DNA from: Aldehydirespirator sp965221185
GTDB lineage: Bacteria > Actinomycetota > Acidimicrobiia > Acidimicrobiales > Aldehydirespiratoraceae
Assembly (NCBI GenBank): GCA_965221185.1
Contig: OZ244866.1
Location: 310,001-374,000 of the forward strand
Direction: 5' to 3'
DNA length: 64,000 nt
Position numbers and translations under genes: made by a program. Positions within the stretch are counted from its first letter, which is position 1, and each line of letters starts with the position of its first letter. The notes under the pieces are model-generated. The model saw nothing but the letters and a program-made list of their open reading frames with translations, was not told the origin of the DNA and did not search any database. Below, in pieces: positions 33,770 through 42,342 of the stretch.

Positions 33770-34915
33770 ATGGACCACAATGGGGTCGTGACGAACCGCG
33801 ACGTGTCCGACGAGGTCCTTCTTGAGCGCTGGCGCGATGCCAGCGCTCGGCTGAGCGCCGCGGGCGCGGCGGCGATCGTGCTGGGGGGCGGCATCGACCT
33901 CGAGTTCCTGACCGGCTATCAGGCCATGCCGCTGGAGCGCATCACCGCCTTCGTGGCTCGGATCGACGGGTCCGGTTCGGCGCCGTCGCTGGTGGTGCCC
34001 CAGTTGGAGGTGCCGCGGGTGAAGCGCCGTCCGTCGGTGTTCTCAGTCGTCGGGTGGGGCGACACGGACGACCCGGTGGACGTGATCGCCGGGATCCTGC
34101 CCGCCCATGGCGATGTAGCCGTGTCCGACGATCTGTGGGCTCTGCACACAGTCGGCATCCAGCGCTCGTCGCCCGGGCTGAGAATCGTCCCGCTCGCCGA
34201 GGCCGTCGGCGGGCTCAGGTCGATCAAGGGCCCGTCCGAGCGCCGGTCGATCGCGGCGGCCGGGGCGCTGGCCGACCAGGTCGCGTCACAGATCCAGCAG
34301 GGCGAGGTCCCGCTGGTGGGCCGTTCCGAGGCGGAGATCGCTGTCGACATCGGCCAGCGGATCCGGGCCGTCGGCCACGAGACCGTTGAATTCGTGATCG
34401 TGGCGTCGGGTCCCAACTCGGCCAGCCCGCACCACCATCCCGGCGAGCGGACGGTCGAGCCCGACGAGATGGTGCTGTTCGACTTCGGCGGCCGCTCCGG
34501 CGGCTATTGCAGCGACACGACGCGCTGTGTTTACACGGGGCGGATTCCCGACGATGTCCGCGCCGCCTACTCGGTGCTCGCCGAGGCTCAGGAGGCGGCG
34601 GTGCGCGCCGCCCAGCCCGGCCGTGCGCTGGCCGATGTCGACCTTGCCGCCCGCGAAGTGATTAGCGACGCTGGCTACGGTGACTGCTTCATCCACCGCA
34701 CCGGCCACGGCATCGGCATGGAGGTGCACGAGCCGCCCTATGTGACGGAGCTCAACCGCGAGCCTGTGCAGGTCGGCCACGCCTTCAGCATCGAGCCCGG
34801 CATCTACATCGAAGGCGAGTGGGGCATGCGCCTCGAGGACATCGTGGTGATCGAAGTCGACGGCCCGCGCCGGTGCAACAACAGCGACCGCAGCCTCAGA
34901 GAGGTCGCCGCCTGA
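33770..34915 (+). CDS. M24 family metallopeptidase (Xaa-Pro dipeptidase-like)
   Basis: 381 residues from ATG 33770. The N-terminal creatinase-like domain (about 1-150) is followed by the pita-bread fold. The five metal ligands fit LFDFGGRSGGYCSDTTRC (two Asp), HRTGHGIGMEVHE (His), SIEPGIYIEG (Glu) and MRLEDIVVIE (Glu). It should cleave Xaa-Pro dipeptides or related substrates with two Mn or Co ions. No signal peptide. The frame continues upstream to 33614 through the antisense of the thiolase remnant; that part is rejected. Confidence 0.9.
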   Translation: MDHNGVVTNRDVSDEVLLERWRDASARLSAAGAAAIVLGGGIDLEFLTGYQAMPLERITAFVARIDGSGSAPSLVVPQLEVPRVKRRPSVFSVVGWGDTDDPVDVIAGILPAHGDVAVSDDLWALHTVGIQRSSPGLRIVPLAEAVGGLRSIKGPSERRSIAAAGALADQVASQIQQGEVPLVGRSEAEIAVDIGQRIRAVGHETVEFVIVASGPNSASPHHHPGERTVEPDEMVLFDFGGRSGGYCSDTTRCVYTGRIPDDVRAAYSVLAEAQEAAVRAAQPGRALADVDLAAREVISDAGYGDCFIHRTGHGIGMEVHEPPYVTELNREPVQVGHAFSIEPGIYIEGEWGMRLEDIVVIEVDGPRRCNNSDRSLREVAA

Positions 34916-34947
34916 CAGACGCGGACAGGTTCAGCTGAGGCGTTGGC

Positions 34948-36519
34948 CTACTGGAACGACACGAACACAATCTCGGGCGACAGCTCCAGCACTTGCTCCG
35001 GAGTGGCCGTCGGGAGGTCTTCGTCGTAGAAGTTCTTCCACCCCCAGTAGAAGCGGTCGACATCGGCCCGGCCGGTCAGCGAGTTCCAGGTGTTGTACTT
35101 GGCGGCCAGGGAACCTTGGCCGTCCATGTGGATCAGTACCGCCAGCTCCGGGGGTGTTTCGATCTGTTCCCGGTCGGTGATCATGGAAAACCGGAACTGG
35201 TGAACGATCAGCAGCTTCTGGGGAAGGGCCTCTTCTCTGACGATCCCGGCCAGCCAATCCACAACCTGGTTGATCTCCGCCGCGTCCACCGTGCCGATCT
35301 GAGTCAAGTGGACCTGGTGCGGCTTGAGCCTCCACTCCGGATCCAGGGCGAGCCCGACGTGGGGCAGGCGCAAGAACTCCTCGTAGTGCTTGGCCTGCGA
35401 GAGAAAATCCGATCGTCCCGGCTGAAGATCCAATACTACGTACACGCCGTTGGCTGCCGCCGCCTCGATCCAGGGCCTGATCACTTCGCGATCGGTCACG
35501 TTCGAATAGTTCCCGTCAGCACCGGAGGAGGCGGCGGCGACGGTGGCGATGATCTCAAAGGTGGGCAGCACCGCTGAACCGTCCTCCCCGTAGCCCTCGG
35601 CTATGGATCGAATGCGCTCCACCGCGTCCTCGGGACCTTGCTCACCCAACACACCGAGACCCGCTGTCGACGGATGGCCGTATGCGGCCACCAGGCGGCG
35701 TCCCGGGCCTTCGTCACCCGGCTCGAACAAGAGCAGGCCGCCACCAGGCAACTCCTCGCCGCGGCGGATCACCTCCAGTTGCCAGGCCGCATCTTCGCCG
35801 AGATGCGAGAGCACTTCCACCTCGGAAGCCGCAGATATCGCCTCCCGTGCTGATCGCGGCAATGCCCTCAGATCGCCGGTGGCTGCCACCACCCCCACTC
35901 CGGCCTGATCGGCCGCGGCGGCCGACGTTGCCGCGTAGTCGGCATCATCGACAATCCACACACGGTCATATGGCGACCCTTCGCCGACCTCCACCTGCTC
36001 GACCACGGATTCAGGCAGCGCATCGCCCGAGAATTGTTCATCGCTTCCAGCCGCCTCCTCGGGTTGTGGTTCCTCGGGTTGCGGCTTCTCGATCAGCGGA
36101 ACACTCGAATCAGAATCCGACGACAGCGGGCCTTCAACGTCCTGTGACGCGGGAGTGGAAGTCGCTGCGGGGTCTTCGGCCGGCGCTTCTGGAACGGCAG
36201 GCTCGACCGGCGGCGCCGAAGTAGACGGAGGAGGTGACGAATCCAGATCTGGCACCGGTTCGACTGTGGTCTCTTCGGCCGCTGGCCGCGCCGCCGCAAA
36301 CCCGGTTTCCGGAAGGGGGGCGGTCGGTTGGGCCATGGCAGCCACTGCGTCGGTCGAAACTGTGCCGGGTTCGAGGGCCTCGGCGCGCTCCCCAGTGAAG
36401 TGCGGTCCGCCCTTGCTCGGAACGGCGTCACTCGCGCATGAGGAGGTCAGGAAGAAGAGTGCTACGCACACGCTGATGCCGACGGCAAGGCGATGGGGAA
36501 GGAGAGGCCACGTCGACAT
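34948..36519 (-). CDS. predicted secreted lipoprotein, unknown function
   Basis: 523 residues. A lipoprotein signal peptide ends in FFLTSSCAS with the lipobox cysteine near residue 28. Residues about 50-170 are a low-complexity linker rich in Pro, Glu, Ser and Thr. Residues about 180-260 (YDRVWIVDDADYAATSAAAA) resemble a cell-wall-binding type 2 module. The C-terminal 260 residues have a barrel-like alternation of strands and helices (ANGVYVVLDLQPGRSDFLS, VGLALDPEWRL, FRFSMITDRE, YWGWKNFYDED) and may be a glycosidase-like domain, but no catalytic pair is certain. Probably anchored on the outer face of the membrane. It lies between the two thiolase 3' ends. Confidence 0.75.
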   Translation of the reverse strand: MSTWPLLPHRLAVGISVCVALFFLTSSCASDAVPSKGGPHFTGERAEALEPGTVSTDAVAAMAQPTAPLPETGFAAARPAAEETTVEPVPDLDSSPPPSTSAPPVEPAVPEAPAEDPAATSTPASQDVEGPLSSDSDSSVPLIEKPQPEEPQPEEAAGSDEQFSGDALPESVVEQVEVGEGSPYDRVWIVDDADYAATSAAAADQAGVGVVAATGDLRALPRSAREAISAASEVEVLSHLGEDAAWQLEVIRRGEELPGGGLLLFEPGDEGPGRRLVAAYGHPSTAGLGVLGEQGPEDAVERIRSIAEGYGEDGSAVLPTFEIIATVAAASSGADGNYSNVTDREVIRPWIEAAAANGVYVVLDLQPGRSDFLSQAKHYEEFLRLPHVGLALDPEWRLKPHQVHLTQIGTVDAAEINQVVDWLAGIVREEALPQKLLIVHQFRFSMITDREQIETPPELAVLIHMDGQGSLAAKYNTWNSLTGRADVDRFYWGWKNFYDEDLPTATPEQVLELSPEIVFVSFQ

Positions 36520-36621
36520 CGTCGCGCTCGAACCTAATGCCTACTCATCCTCCCGCACCGATGACGGTCGGGGTTGGCGTTGCCGAAGTGCGTCAGCCTG
36601 GCTGCAGTATGTTGGGTGCGT

Positions 36622-37824
36622 CTAGTTCAGGCGTTCGACGATCATGGCCATGCCTTGGCCGCCGCCCACGCACATCGACTCCAATCCGATGGTGTTGTCG
36701 GCGTCCTCGAGGCCGTTGAGCAGGGTGCACATGATGCGCGACCCGGTCATGCCGAAGGGATGGCCCAGCGCGATCGACCCGCCGTTGGGGTTGAGCTTGT
36801 CGTAGCCGATGCCCAGGTCATCGGCCGACGGCAGCACCTGGGCCGCGAAGGCCTCGTTGATCTCCACGTGGTCGATGTCGTCGATGGTCATGCCGGCCCG
36901 CCCGAGAGCCTGCTGGCAGGCGTCGACCGGCCCGAGGCCCATGATCTCGGGATTGAGGGCAGAGACGCCCGTGGCCACGATGCGGGCCAGCGGGGTCGCC
37001 CCCACCGCGGCCGCCTTGGCGTCGGACATCACCACCACCGCGGCTGCGCCGTCGTTGAGGGGGCAGCAGTTGCCGGCGGTGACCGTTCCGTCGGGGCGGA
37101 ACACAGGGCGCAGCTGCGACACGCCCTCCAGCGTCGTGCCCTCCCGTATTCCGTCGTCGAGGTGCGCCTCGGAGCCGTCGTCGAGCGGGTAGGGGGTGAT
37201 CTCGCGCTCGAAGAAGCCCCGGCTGCGGGCGGCCTCGGCCCGGTTCTGGGACAGCACTCCCCACTCGTCCTGAGCTTGGCGGGACACGCCCTTGTACTGG
37301 GCGACGTTCTCAGCGGTCTGGCCCATGGCGATATAGATGTCTGGAAGGCCCTGCGGGGGTTGCCAGGCTTCCACGCCTTCGGCGGTGCGCTCGGCGGTGC
37401 GGCCTTCGGCGCCGACGAACTGGTCGTTGTGGGGGCCGCTGTCGGCGGCGCCGTTGATGTAGCGGGACACGGTCTCGACACCCCCGGCGATGAAGCAGTC
37501 CCCCTCGCCTGCCTTGATGGCGTGCGCGGCCATGCGGATGGTCTGCAGTGACGACGAGCAGTAGCGGTTGACGGTCACGCCGGGAGCGTTGAGTCCGGAC
37601 AGGATCGAGGCCACCCGGGCGATGTTGTAGCCGCCCTCCCCGCCGGGCTGGCCGATGCCCCAGATCACGTCCTCCACGTCGGCAGGGTCGAGTCCGGGCA
37701 CCTTGGACAGCACGTCGCCGACGATGAAGGCCGACATGTCGTCGGGCCTTACCCCGGTGAGAGATCCCTTGTTGGCCCGGCCGACGGGCGTGCGGGCGGT
37801 GGCGACGATGACGGCTTCAACCAT
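36622..37824 (-). CDS. acetyl-CoA acetyltransferase / thiolase
   Basis: 400 residues. The acyl-binding cysteine is in VNRYCSSSLQTI (about residue 91), the catalytic histidine in NGGSIALGHPFGMTG (about 354), and the second cysteine in SMCVGGGQG (about 384). It may run in the degradative (thiolytic) direction, fitting the neighbouring aldehyde dehydrogenase, but the direction is inference. A Shine-Dalgarno AAGGAG precedes the ATG. Its last 147 bp are duplicated at 33601. Confidence 0.94.
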   Translation of the reverse strand: MVEAVIVATARTPVGRANKGSLTGVRPDDMSAFIVGDVLSKVPGLDPADVEDVIWGIGQPGGEGGYNIARVASILSGLNAPGVTVNRYCSSSLQTIRMAAHAIKAGEGDCFIAGGVETVSRYINGAADSGPHNDQFVGAEGRTAERTAEGVEAWQPPQGLPDIYIAMGQTAENVAQYKGVSRQAQDEWGVLSQNRAEAARSRGFFEREITPYPLDDGSEAHLDDGIREGTTLEGVSQLRPVFRPDGTVTAGNCCPLNDGAAAVVVMSDAKAAAVGATPLARIVATGVSALNPEIMGLGPVDACQQALGRAGMTIDDIDHVEINEAFAAQVLPSADDLGIGYDKLNPNGGSIALGHPFGMTGSRIMCTLLNGLEDADNTIGLESMCVGGGQGMAMIVERLN

Positions 37825-37889
37825 GACGGCTCCTTGCGGGTTGGATGGTGGGGTTCACTGGTTAGAGGCAGCCTGCATAGGCTCGCGCG

Positions 37890-39374
37890 GTGCATAACAG
37901 TAGCGACGACATCGGCATTGACGCCGACCGGGCTTGGAAGCTCCTGATCGGCGGGGAGTGGTTCGAACCCGATGCGGGGACCTACCCCGTCATCGACCCC
38001 AACGACGGCACCGTGGTGGGCCACGCTCCCGAAGCAACTGCGAGCCAGGCTGCCGACGCAGCCAGGGCGGCTCGCGATGCTCTCGCCGGCTGGCGGGCTC
38101 TGAGTCCTGAGGAGCGCTGCAGCCGCCTGTCCCACCTGGCCGACGTGATCCAGCGGATGGCGCCCTCGTGGCTCCGGCTGGTGCAGGCCGAGACCGGCTC
38201 GGTCACCTCCATCGCCAAGAGCCTGCAGGTCGGCGGGCCCATGATCGAACGGTTCCGCTACTACTCCCGTCCGTTCAACCTCGACGAGAACGTGACGCCC
38301 ATGCCGGCCGACAAGGGGGCTCTGGGCCCGGCCGGCCTGATCGCGGCCACGGTGAAGCGCCATCCGGTGGGGGTGGTGGCCTGTATCACCCCTTACAACA
38401 TGCCGCTGGTGAACGTGGCCGGCAAGATCGCTCCGGCGCTGGCTGGCGGCAACACGGTCGTGATCAAGCCCGCCCCCCAGGATCCGCTGGGCGTGCTGCT
38501 GCTGGGCGAGGCGGCAGCCGAGGCCGGTCTCGGCGACGGCGTGGTCAACGTTGTAACCGGCTCCGGGCCGGAGGCGCCTGCCGCCCTGGTGGCCTCCACT
38601 GATGTGAACATGGTGTCGTTCACTGGTTCCACCGAGGTGGGGGCGCGCATCTACGCCGACGGCGCGGCCACCATGAAGCGGGTGCTGATGGAACTCGGCG
38701 GCAAGGGCGCTCTGGTGATGACCGAGGACGCCGACGTGAACGCGGCCTGCATGGGTATCGCCACCACCTGGGGGCTCCACTCGGGCCAGATCTGCACCGC
38801 CCCGACCCGGGTGATCTGCCATCGCAGCATCTTCGACCAGACGGTGGACACCCTCAAGACGTTCGCTGGGTTCATGAAGGTGGGCGACGGCCGCGAAGAG
38901 GGCACCATCGTCGGCCCGGTGATCACCGAGACCCACCGCGACCGGGTGGAGGCTTTCATCGCGGGTGGCGTCGACGCTGGGGCGACGGCCGTGTGCGGCG
39001 GCACGCGTCCCGACCTGCCCGGCTACTTCGTGGCGCCCACGCTGCTGGCGGATGTCACGCCCGACATGGCCGTGGTGCGCGACGAGGCGTTCGGACCGGT
39101 GGTAGTGGTCCTGCCCCACGACGGCGACGACGAGGCCGTGGCTTTGGCCAACGACTCGTCCTTCGGGCTGTTCTCCTACGTCTACGCCGGCGACGCCAAG
39201 CGGGCCTACGAGATCGGCTGCCGCCTGGAGTCGGGCAATGTGGCCCTCAACACCGTGCAGCCCCACATGTACGCCCCCTTCGGCGGCTTCAAGATGTCGG
39301 GCATCGGCCGCGACCGGGGCAAATGGGGCGTGGAGGCCTACACCGAGATCCAAGCCATCAACTGGCTCTCCTAG
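37890..39374 (+). CDS. NAD(P)-dependent aldehyde dehydrogenase
   Basis: 494 residues. Catalytic cysteine in HSGQICTAPTRV (about residue 299), general-base glutamate in LMELGGKGAL (about 265), NAD-binding FTGSTEVGARI (about 242), substrate-entry ITPYNMPLVNVAGKIAPAL (about 168). Substrate unknown. A TAGGCT box ends 6 nt before the GTG, so the mRNA is probably leaderless. Divergent from the thiolase gene. Confidence 0.94.
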   Translation: MHNSSDDIGIDADRAWKLLIGGEWFEPDAGTYPVIDPNDGTVVGHAPEATASQAADAARAARDALAGWRALSPEERCSRLSHLADVIQRMAPSWLRLVQAETGSVTSIAKSLQVGGPMIERFRYYSRPFNLDENVTPMPADKGALGPAGLIAATVKRHPVGVVACITPYNMPLVNVAGKIAPALAGGNTVVIKPAPQDPLGVLLLGEAAAEAGLGDGVVNVVTGSGPEAPAALVASTDVNMVSFTGSTEVGARIYADGAATMKRVLMELGGKGALVMTEDADVNAACMGIATTWGLHSGQICTAPTRVICHRSIFDQTVDTLKTFAGFMKVGDGREEGTIVGPVITETHRDRVEAFIAGGVDAGATAVCGGTRPDLPGYFVAPTLLADVTPDMAVVRDEAFGPVVVVLPHDGDDEAVALANDSSFGLFSYVYAGDAKRAYEIGCRLESGNVALNTVQPHMYAPFGGFKMSGIGRDRGKWGVEAYTEIQAINWLS

Positions 39375-39436
39375 ATATAGCGAAAGTAGCTGAAACAATC
39401 CACCGCGCAACCCATTGACCGTGCCATAATGCGACA

Positions 39437-39712
39437 ATGAGGCCCGACCCCGTCCTAGACCGGCTGGAAGCTGCGTTCTCGAAGCGCCGCTCCGAACTCC
39501 TGGCGACACACGAGGGACGGTGGGCGTTGTTCGTCCAACCCCGCGACAAGCGCCGCCGACCCGAGTTCATCGGCTGCTTCGACGATGAGCACCAAGCATG
39601 TGAGGCTGGTTATCGCAGCACGATCGGCAGGCGCTTCTTGGTCAAGGAGGTGCTGGAGAGAGATCGGGTGTTCATGAGTGGGCAGGTAGTAATATCCGAT
39701 CATCTCCTATGA
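39437..39712 (+). CDS. small protein, unknown function, possible partner of the retropepsin-like gene
   Basis: 91 residues with a positively charged N-terminal half and a compact C-terminal module (IGCFDDEHQACEAGYRSTIG, then RRFLVKEV). The module resembles small domains such as DUF5678, but I am not certain. A CATAAT box (39425-39430) lies 6 nt before the ATG. The broken protease-like gene follows 55 bp downstream, suggesting that the two once formed a pair. Confidence 0.6.
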   Translation: MRPDPVLDRLEAAFSKRRSELLATHEGRWALFVQPRDKRRRPEFIGCFDDEHQACEAGYRSTIGRRFLVKEVLERDRVFMSGQVVISDHLL

Positions 39713-39767
39713 ATCGGATTACTCTCGCATAATCGGGCGCCTCGAATCCCGGGGTGCGGTTCTGGAC

Positions 39768-40165
39768 GTGCAGGTAAGCCTTCACCCCACGGAAGTCGAG
39801 CGCTACCGCCTACAGGGACGAATGGTGCCCGTTCCTCAGCGAGTTCGGGGCATCATCGACTCGGCCGCTATGCGGACATGCATCAGCGAGAGAACCACCC
39901 GAGCGATGCTGCTTGAGCCGGTGGACCATGTGACCCTGCACTCGGCGTCGGGTGAGAGCAGGAGCGCGGTGCATCATCTCTCGTTGCAACTGGCCTCGCA
40001 GCAGGAACGACCACCGGATCAGTTCGTGCCCAGGCTGTGCCGGAGGTCTTGGGAGCTGAGATCCTGGTCGGCCTCGACGTTCTGAGACTCGGGGAGTTTG
40101 TGCTGTTCGGCCCTGACAGCCGGTACGAACTGATCTTGCCGCGAACCGCCCACCCGGTCACTTAG
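39768..40165 (+). pseudogene. frameshifted retropepsin-like aspartyl protease
   Basis: The first frame (39768 to about 40010) gives RGIIDSAAMRTCISERTTRA, the aspartyl-protease active-site loop with D-S-A in place of D-(S/T)-G, and LEPVDHVTLHSASGE. The family-like sequence then continues in another frame (to the stop at 40165) with VPEVLGAEILVGLDVLRLGE, the conserved second half with GLDVL. So both a frameshift, near 39990-40030, and a changed active site are present. Compare the intact gene at 42343. Confidence 0.75.
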
Positions 40166-40180
40166 GGCTCCGGTTCGCGC

Positions 40181-41653
40181 TCAGGCGGGTGGGAGGGTCT
40201 TGTGGGGGTTCATGATTCCTTGGGGGTCCAGGGCCTTCTTGACTGCTCGCATGAGCTCCCATTCGACGGCTGCCTTCTGGGGCCTGATGCGGTTCCGCAG
40301 GAGCTGGCCGATGCCGTGCTCGGCGCTGATGGTGCCGCCGAAGGCGAAGGTGGCCTCGTCGATTCGATCACGCAACTCCTCGCGGACGTCTTGCAACGGT
40401 GCCACCTGATCGTCGCTGGTCGGCAGGACGTACATGTGGAGGTTGCCGTCGCCGACATGGCCGAACCCGTAGGTCAACGCGTCCGGGGCCAGATCGGCCG
40501 CCAGCCGCCGGACCTCGTCGTGGTAGGCGCCGAAGAGGTCGATGGGCACGGCCGTGTCGAGCTTGACGCCGTGCTCGTGCTGCGTCCACAGGAACATGGG
40601 CGACAGCTCGTCGCGGATGGTCCAGAGCCGCGCCTCCTGCTCGTCGGTGACCGCCACCGCGGCGTCGGTGATCCAACCTCGCTCCGACGCCTCGGCCAGG
40701 AACGCCCCCAGCCGTTCGGAGACCGGCTCGGTGGAGGCCAGTCTCACCAGCACGCAGAACTCCTCGCTGGTCACCAGGGGCGGGGCCAGGCCGAACTTCT
40801 CGCATACCCGCTCCAGGCCCACCACGGGGACGAGCTCGAATGCGGTCACATCGCCGCCGCAACGCGCCGTGGCCAGCTCCAGCAGAGGCATGAGCCGGTC
40901 GAGTCCGGAGATGGCGGCCAGGGCGCTCTGGGTGTGAGGGGTGGCCGGATGCAGCCGCAGCACCGCCCGGGTGACCACACCGAGTGTGCCCTCGCCGCCG
41001 ATGAACAGCTGCTTCAGGTCGTAGCCCGAGGAGTCCTTGCGCAGGGCTCGCAGCCCGTCCCAGACCCGCCCGTCGGCCAGCACCGCCTCGAGACCCAGCA
41101 CGTTGTCGCGCATGTTGCCGTAGCGCACCACGTTGTTGCCGCCCGCGTCGGTGGAGATGGCCCCGCCGACCGTGGCGGTGCCCCGCGCCCCCCAGTCGGG
41201 CCCGAACAGGCGATTCGTCGTCGCAGCGGCCTGCTGCACCGCCTCGATGGTGGCGCCGGCCTCGGCGGTGATCGTCCAGCGGTCGGGGTCCACCGACACG
41301 ATCCGGTTCATGCGGCTCATCGACAGCACGATCGACGGCCTCTCAGTGCCCCCGCTGTCGCCGTCACCACCGGTGTCTGGAAGGGCCGAGGCATCGGAGC
41401 GGCCCACCGCGGCAGGGACCGAGCCGCCGGACATTCCCGTGTTCCCTCCCTGGGGCACGATGGCCACCCCGGCCGACGCGCAGGCCCGCACCACCCGGGC
41501 GGTCTCGTCCACCGAGGCCGGACGCACTACGGCCAGAGCCTCCCCGGTGAACCGGCCCTTTTGGCCGGTCAGGTACGGCGCGGCATCGGGACCGGTAAGT
41601 ATTCCGGCCGGGCCGAGATCTGTGCGCAGGCCAGCGACGAACGTCATCGGCAA
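40181..41653 (-). CDS. FAD-linked oxidase (D-lactate/2-hydroxyacid dehydrogenase-like)
   Basis: 490 residues, GlcD/D-2-hydroxyglutarate dehydrogenase-like. The PCMH-type FAD domain has IVPQGGNTGMSGGSVP (about residue 65) and AISTDAGGNNVVRYGNM (about 165). The C-terminal FAD-oxidase domain has YGFGHVGDGNLHMYVLP with the metal histidines, and ISAEHGIGQLLRNR near the end. Substrate not identifiable. Divergent from the selenoprotein-type peroxiredoxin. Confidence 0.9.
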   Translation of the reverse strand: MPMTFVAGLRTDLGPAGILTGPDAAPYLTGQKGRFTGEALAVVRPASVDETARVVRACASAGVAIVPQGGNTGMSGGSVPAAVGRSDASALPDTGGDGDSGGTERPSIVLSMSRMNRIVSVDPDRWTITAEAGATIEAVQQAAATTNRLFGPDWGARGTATVGGAISTDAGGNNVVRYGNMRDNVLGLEAVLADGRVWDGLRALRKDSSGYDLKQLFIGGEGTLGVVTRAVLRLHPATPHTQSALAAISGLDRLMPLLELATARCGGDVTAFELVPVVGLERVCEKFGLAPPLVTSEEFCVLVRLASTEPVSERLGAFLAEASERGWITDAAVAVTDEQEARLWTIRDELSPMFLWTQHEHGVKLDTAVPIDLFGAYHDEVRRLAADLAPDALTYGFGHVGDGNLHMYVLPTSDDQVAPLQDVREELRDRIDEATFAFGGTISAEHGIGQLLRNRIRPQKAAVEWELMRAVKKALDPQGIMNPHKTLPPA

Positions 41654-41751
41654 GCCACCCTAACCCCGAGCCCGCTCGTCCCCGGTGTGACGGAACCCCA
41701 GCCGCAGGCGCCGAATCGCGGCCGCGTCGGCGGCTGCGATAGCTTCCGGCC

Positions 41752-42222
41752 ATGCTTCATGTCAACTCGCACGCCCCCGACTTCGAAGCCCCCGACCAGC
41801 ACGGCAACACCGTGCGTCTCGCGGACCTCCGGGGCAGTTGGGTGGTCTTGTGGTGGTATCCGAAGGCCTCGACCGCCGGTTGAACGAAGGAGGGCAGGGG
41901 GTTCCGTGATCGAGCCCCGGAGTTCGAGACTGCCGGCGCCGTCGTGGTCGGAGCGTCCTTCGACACCGTTGAGGAGCAGAGGACCTTCTCCGACGCCGAG
42001 GGATTCGACTATCCACTGATCAGCGACGTCGACAAGTCCATCGGCCGCCTCTACCACGCCGAGCGCGAGCCGGGGGAGGACTACTACGACTGGGGCGTGC
42101 CCCGTCGCATCAGCTACCTGATCGATCCCGAGGGCCGGATCGCGGCGGCCTACAACCTCGCGGGCCAGGACCTCGCCACCCACGCGGCCCAAGTCGTGGC
42201 CGACATCGCAGTGCGGTCCTGA
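41752..42222 (+). CDS. peroxiredoxin (BCP/PrxQ-like) with in-frame TGA at the peroxidatic position, probable selenoprotein
   Basis: Reading from ATG 41752 gives 43 residues in perfect peroxiredoxin order (NSHAPDFEAPDQHGNTVRLA, then WVVLWWYPKASTAG). TGA follows at 41881-41883, and the same frame stays open to 42222 with TKEGRGFRDRAPEFE, GASFDTVEEQRTF, YPLISDVDKSIGR and SYLIDPEGRIAA. In the family the TGA falls exactly on the peroxidatic cysteine of YPK-x-x-T-x-G-C-T, so residue 44 is probably selenocysteine. No cysteine remains anywhere in the protein, hence a one-Sec mechanism. A 7-bp hairpin starts 14 nt after the TGA (see 41898-41918). It should reduce hydroperoxides. The alternative, a nonsense mutation in a dead gene, is less likely because everything else is intact. 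Standard gene calling would report only the C-terminal fragment from 41944. Confidence 0.85.
41898..41918 (+). promoter_or_regulatory. candidate bacterial SECIS hairpin
   Basis: GGGGTTC (41898-41904) pairs with GAGCCCC (41912-41918), including one G-U pair, around the 7-nt loop CGTGATC. The loop begins 21 nt after the TGA at 41881, inside the 16-37 nt range known for bacterial SECIS elements, and contains a G-U dinucleotide. SelB would bind this element to bring in Sec-tRNA. Confidence 0.55.
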
Positions 42223-42288
42223 CGGGGTCGCGGCCACGAGCGGCATTCGCGCCGGGGCCTCTGATGTTGAAGGTTGAGACGAGTGGAT

Positions 42289-42316
42289 TTGAAAACCATT
42301 TGAATATAGTTATATT
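42289..42316 (+). promoter_or_regulatory. promoter of the retropepsin-like gene
   Basis: TTGAAA (42289-42294) and TATATT (42311-42316) with a 16-bp spacer, in an AT-rich island. A purine-rich GGAAGGGG lies before the GTG at 42343. Confidence 0.65.
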
Positions 42317-42342
42317 GCAGGAAGCGTCGGAAGGGGTGCAGT

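Noticed and set aside
41881..41883. Peroxiredoxin gene as an ordinary nonsense pseudogene
   Set aside because: The TGA falls exactly on the catalytic Cys codon, no other lesion exists in 157 codons, and a SECIS-like hairpin follows. Kept as a selenoprotein candidate, with the pseudogene as the alternative.
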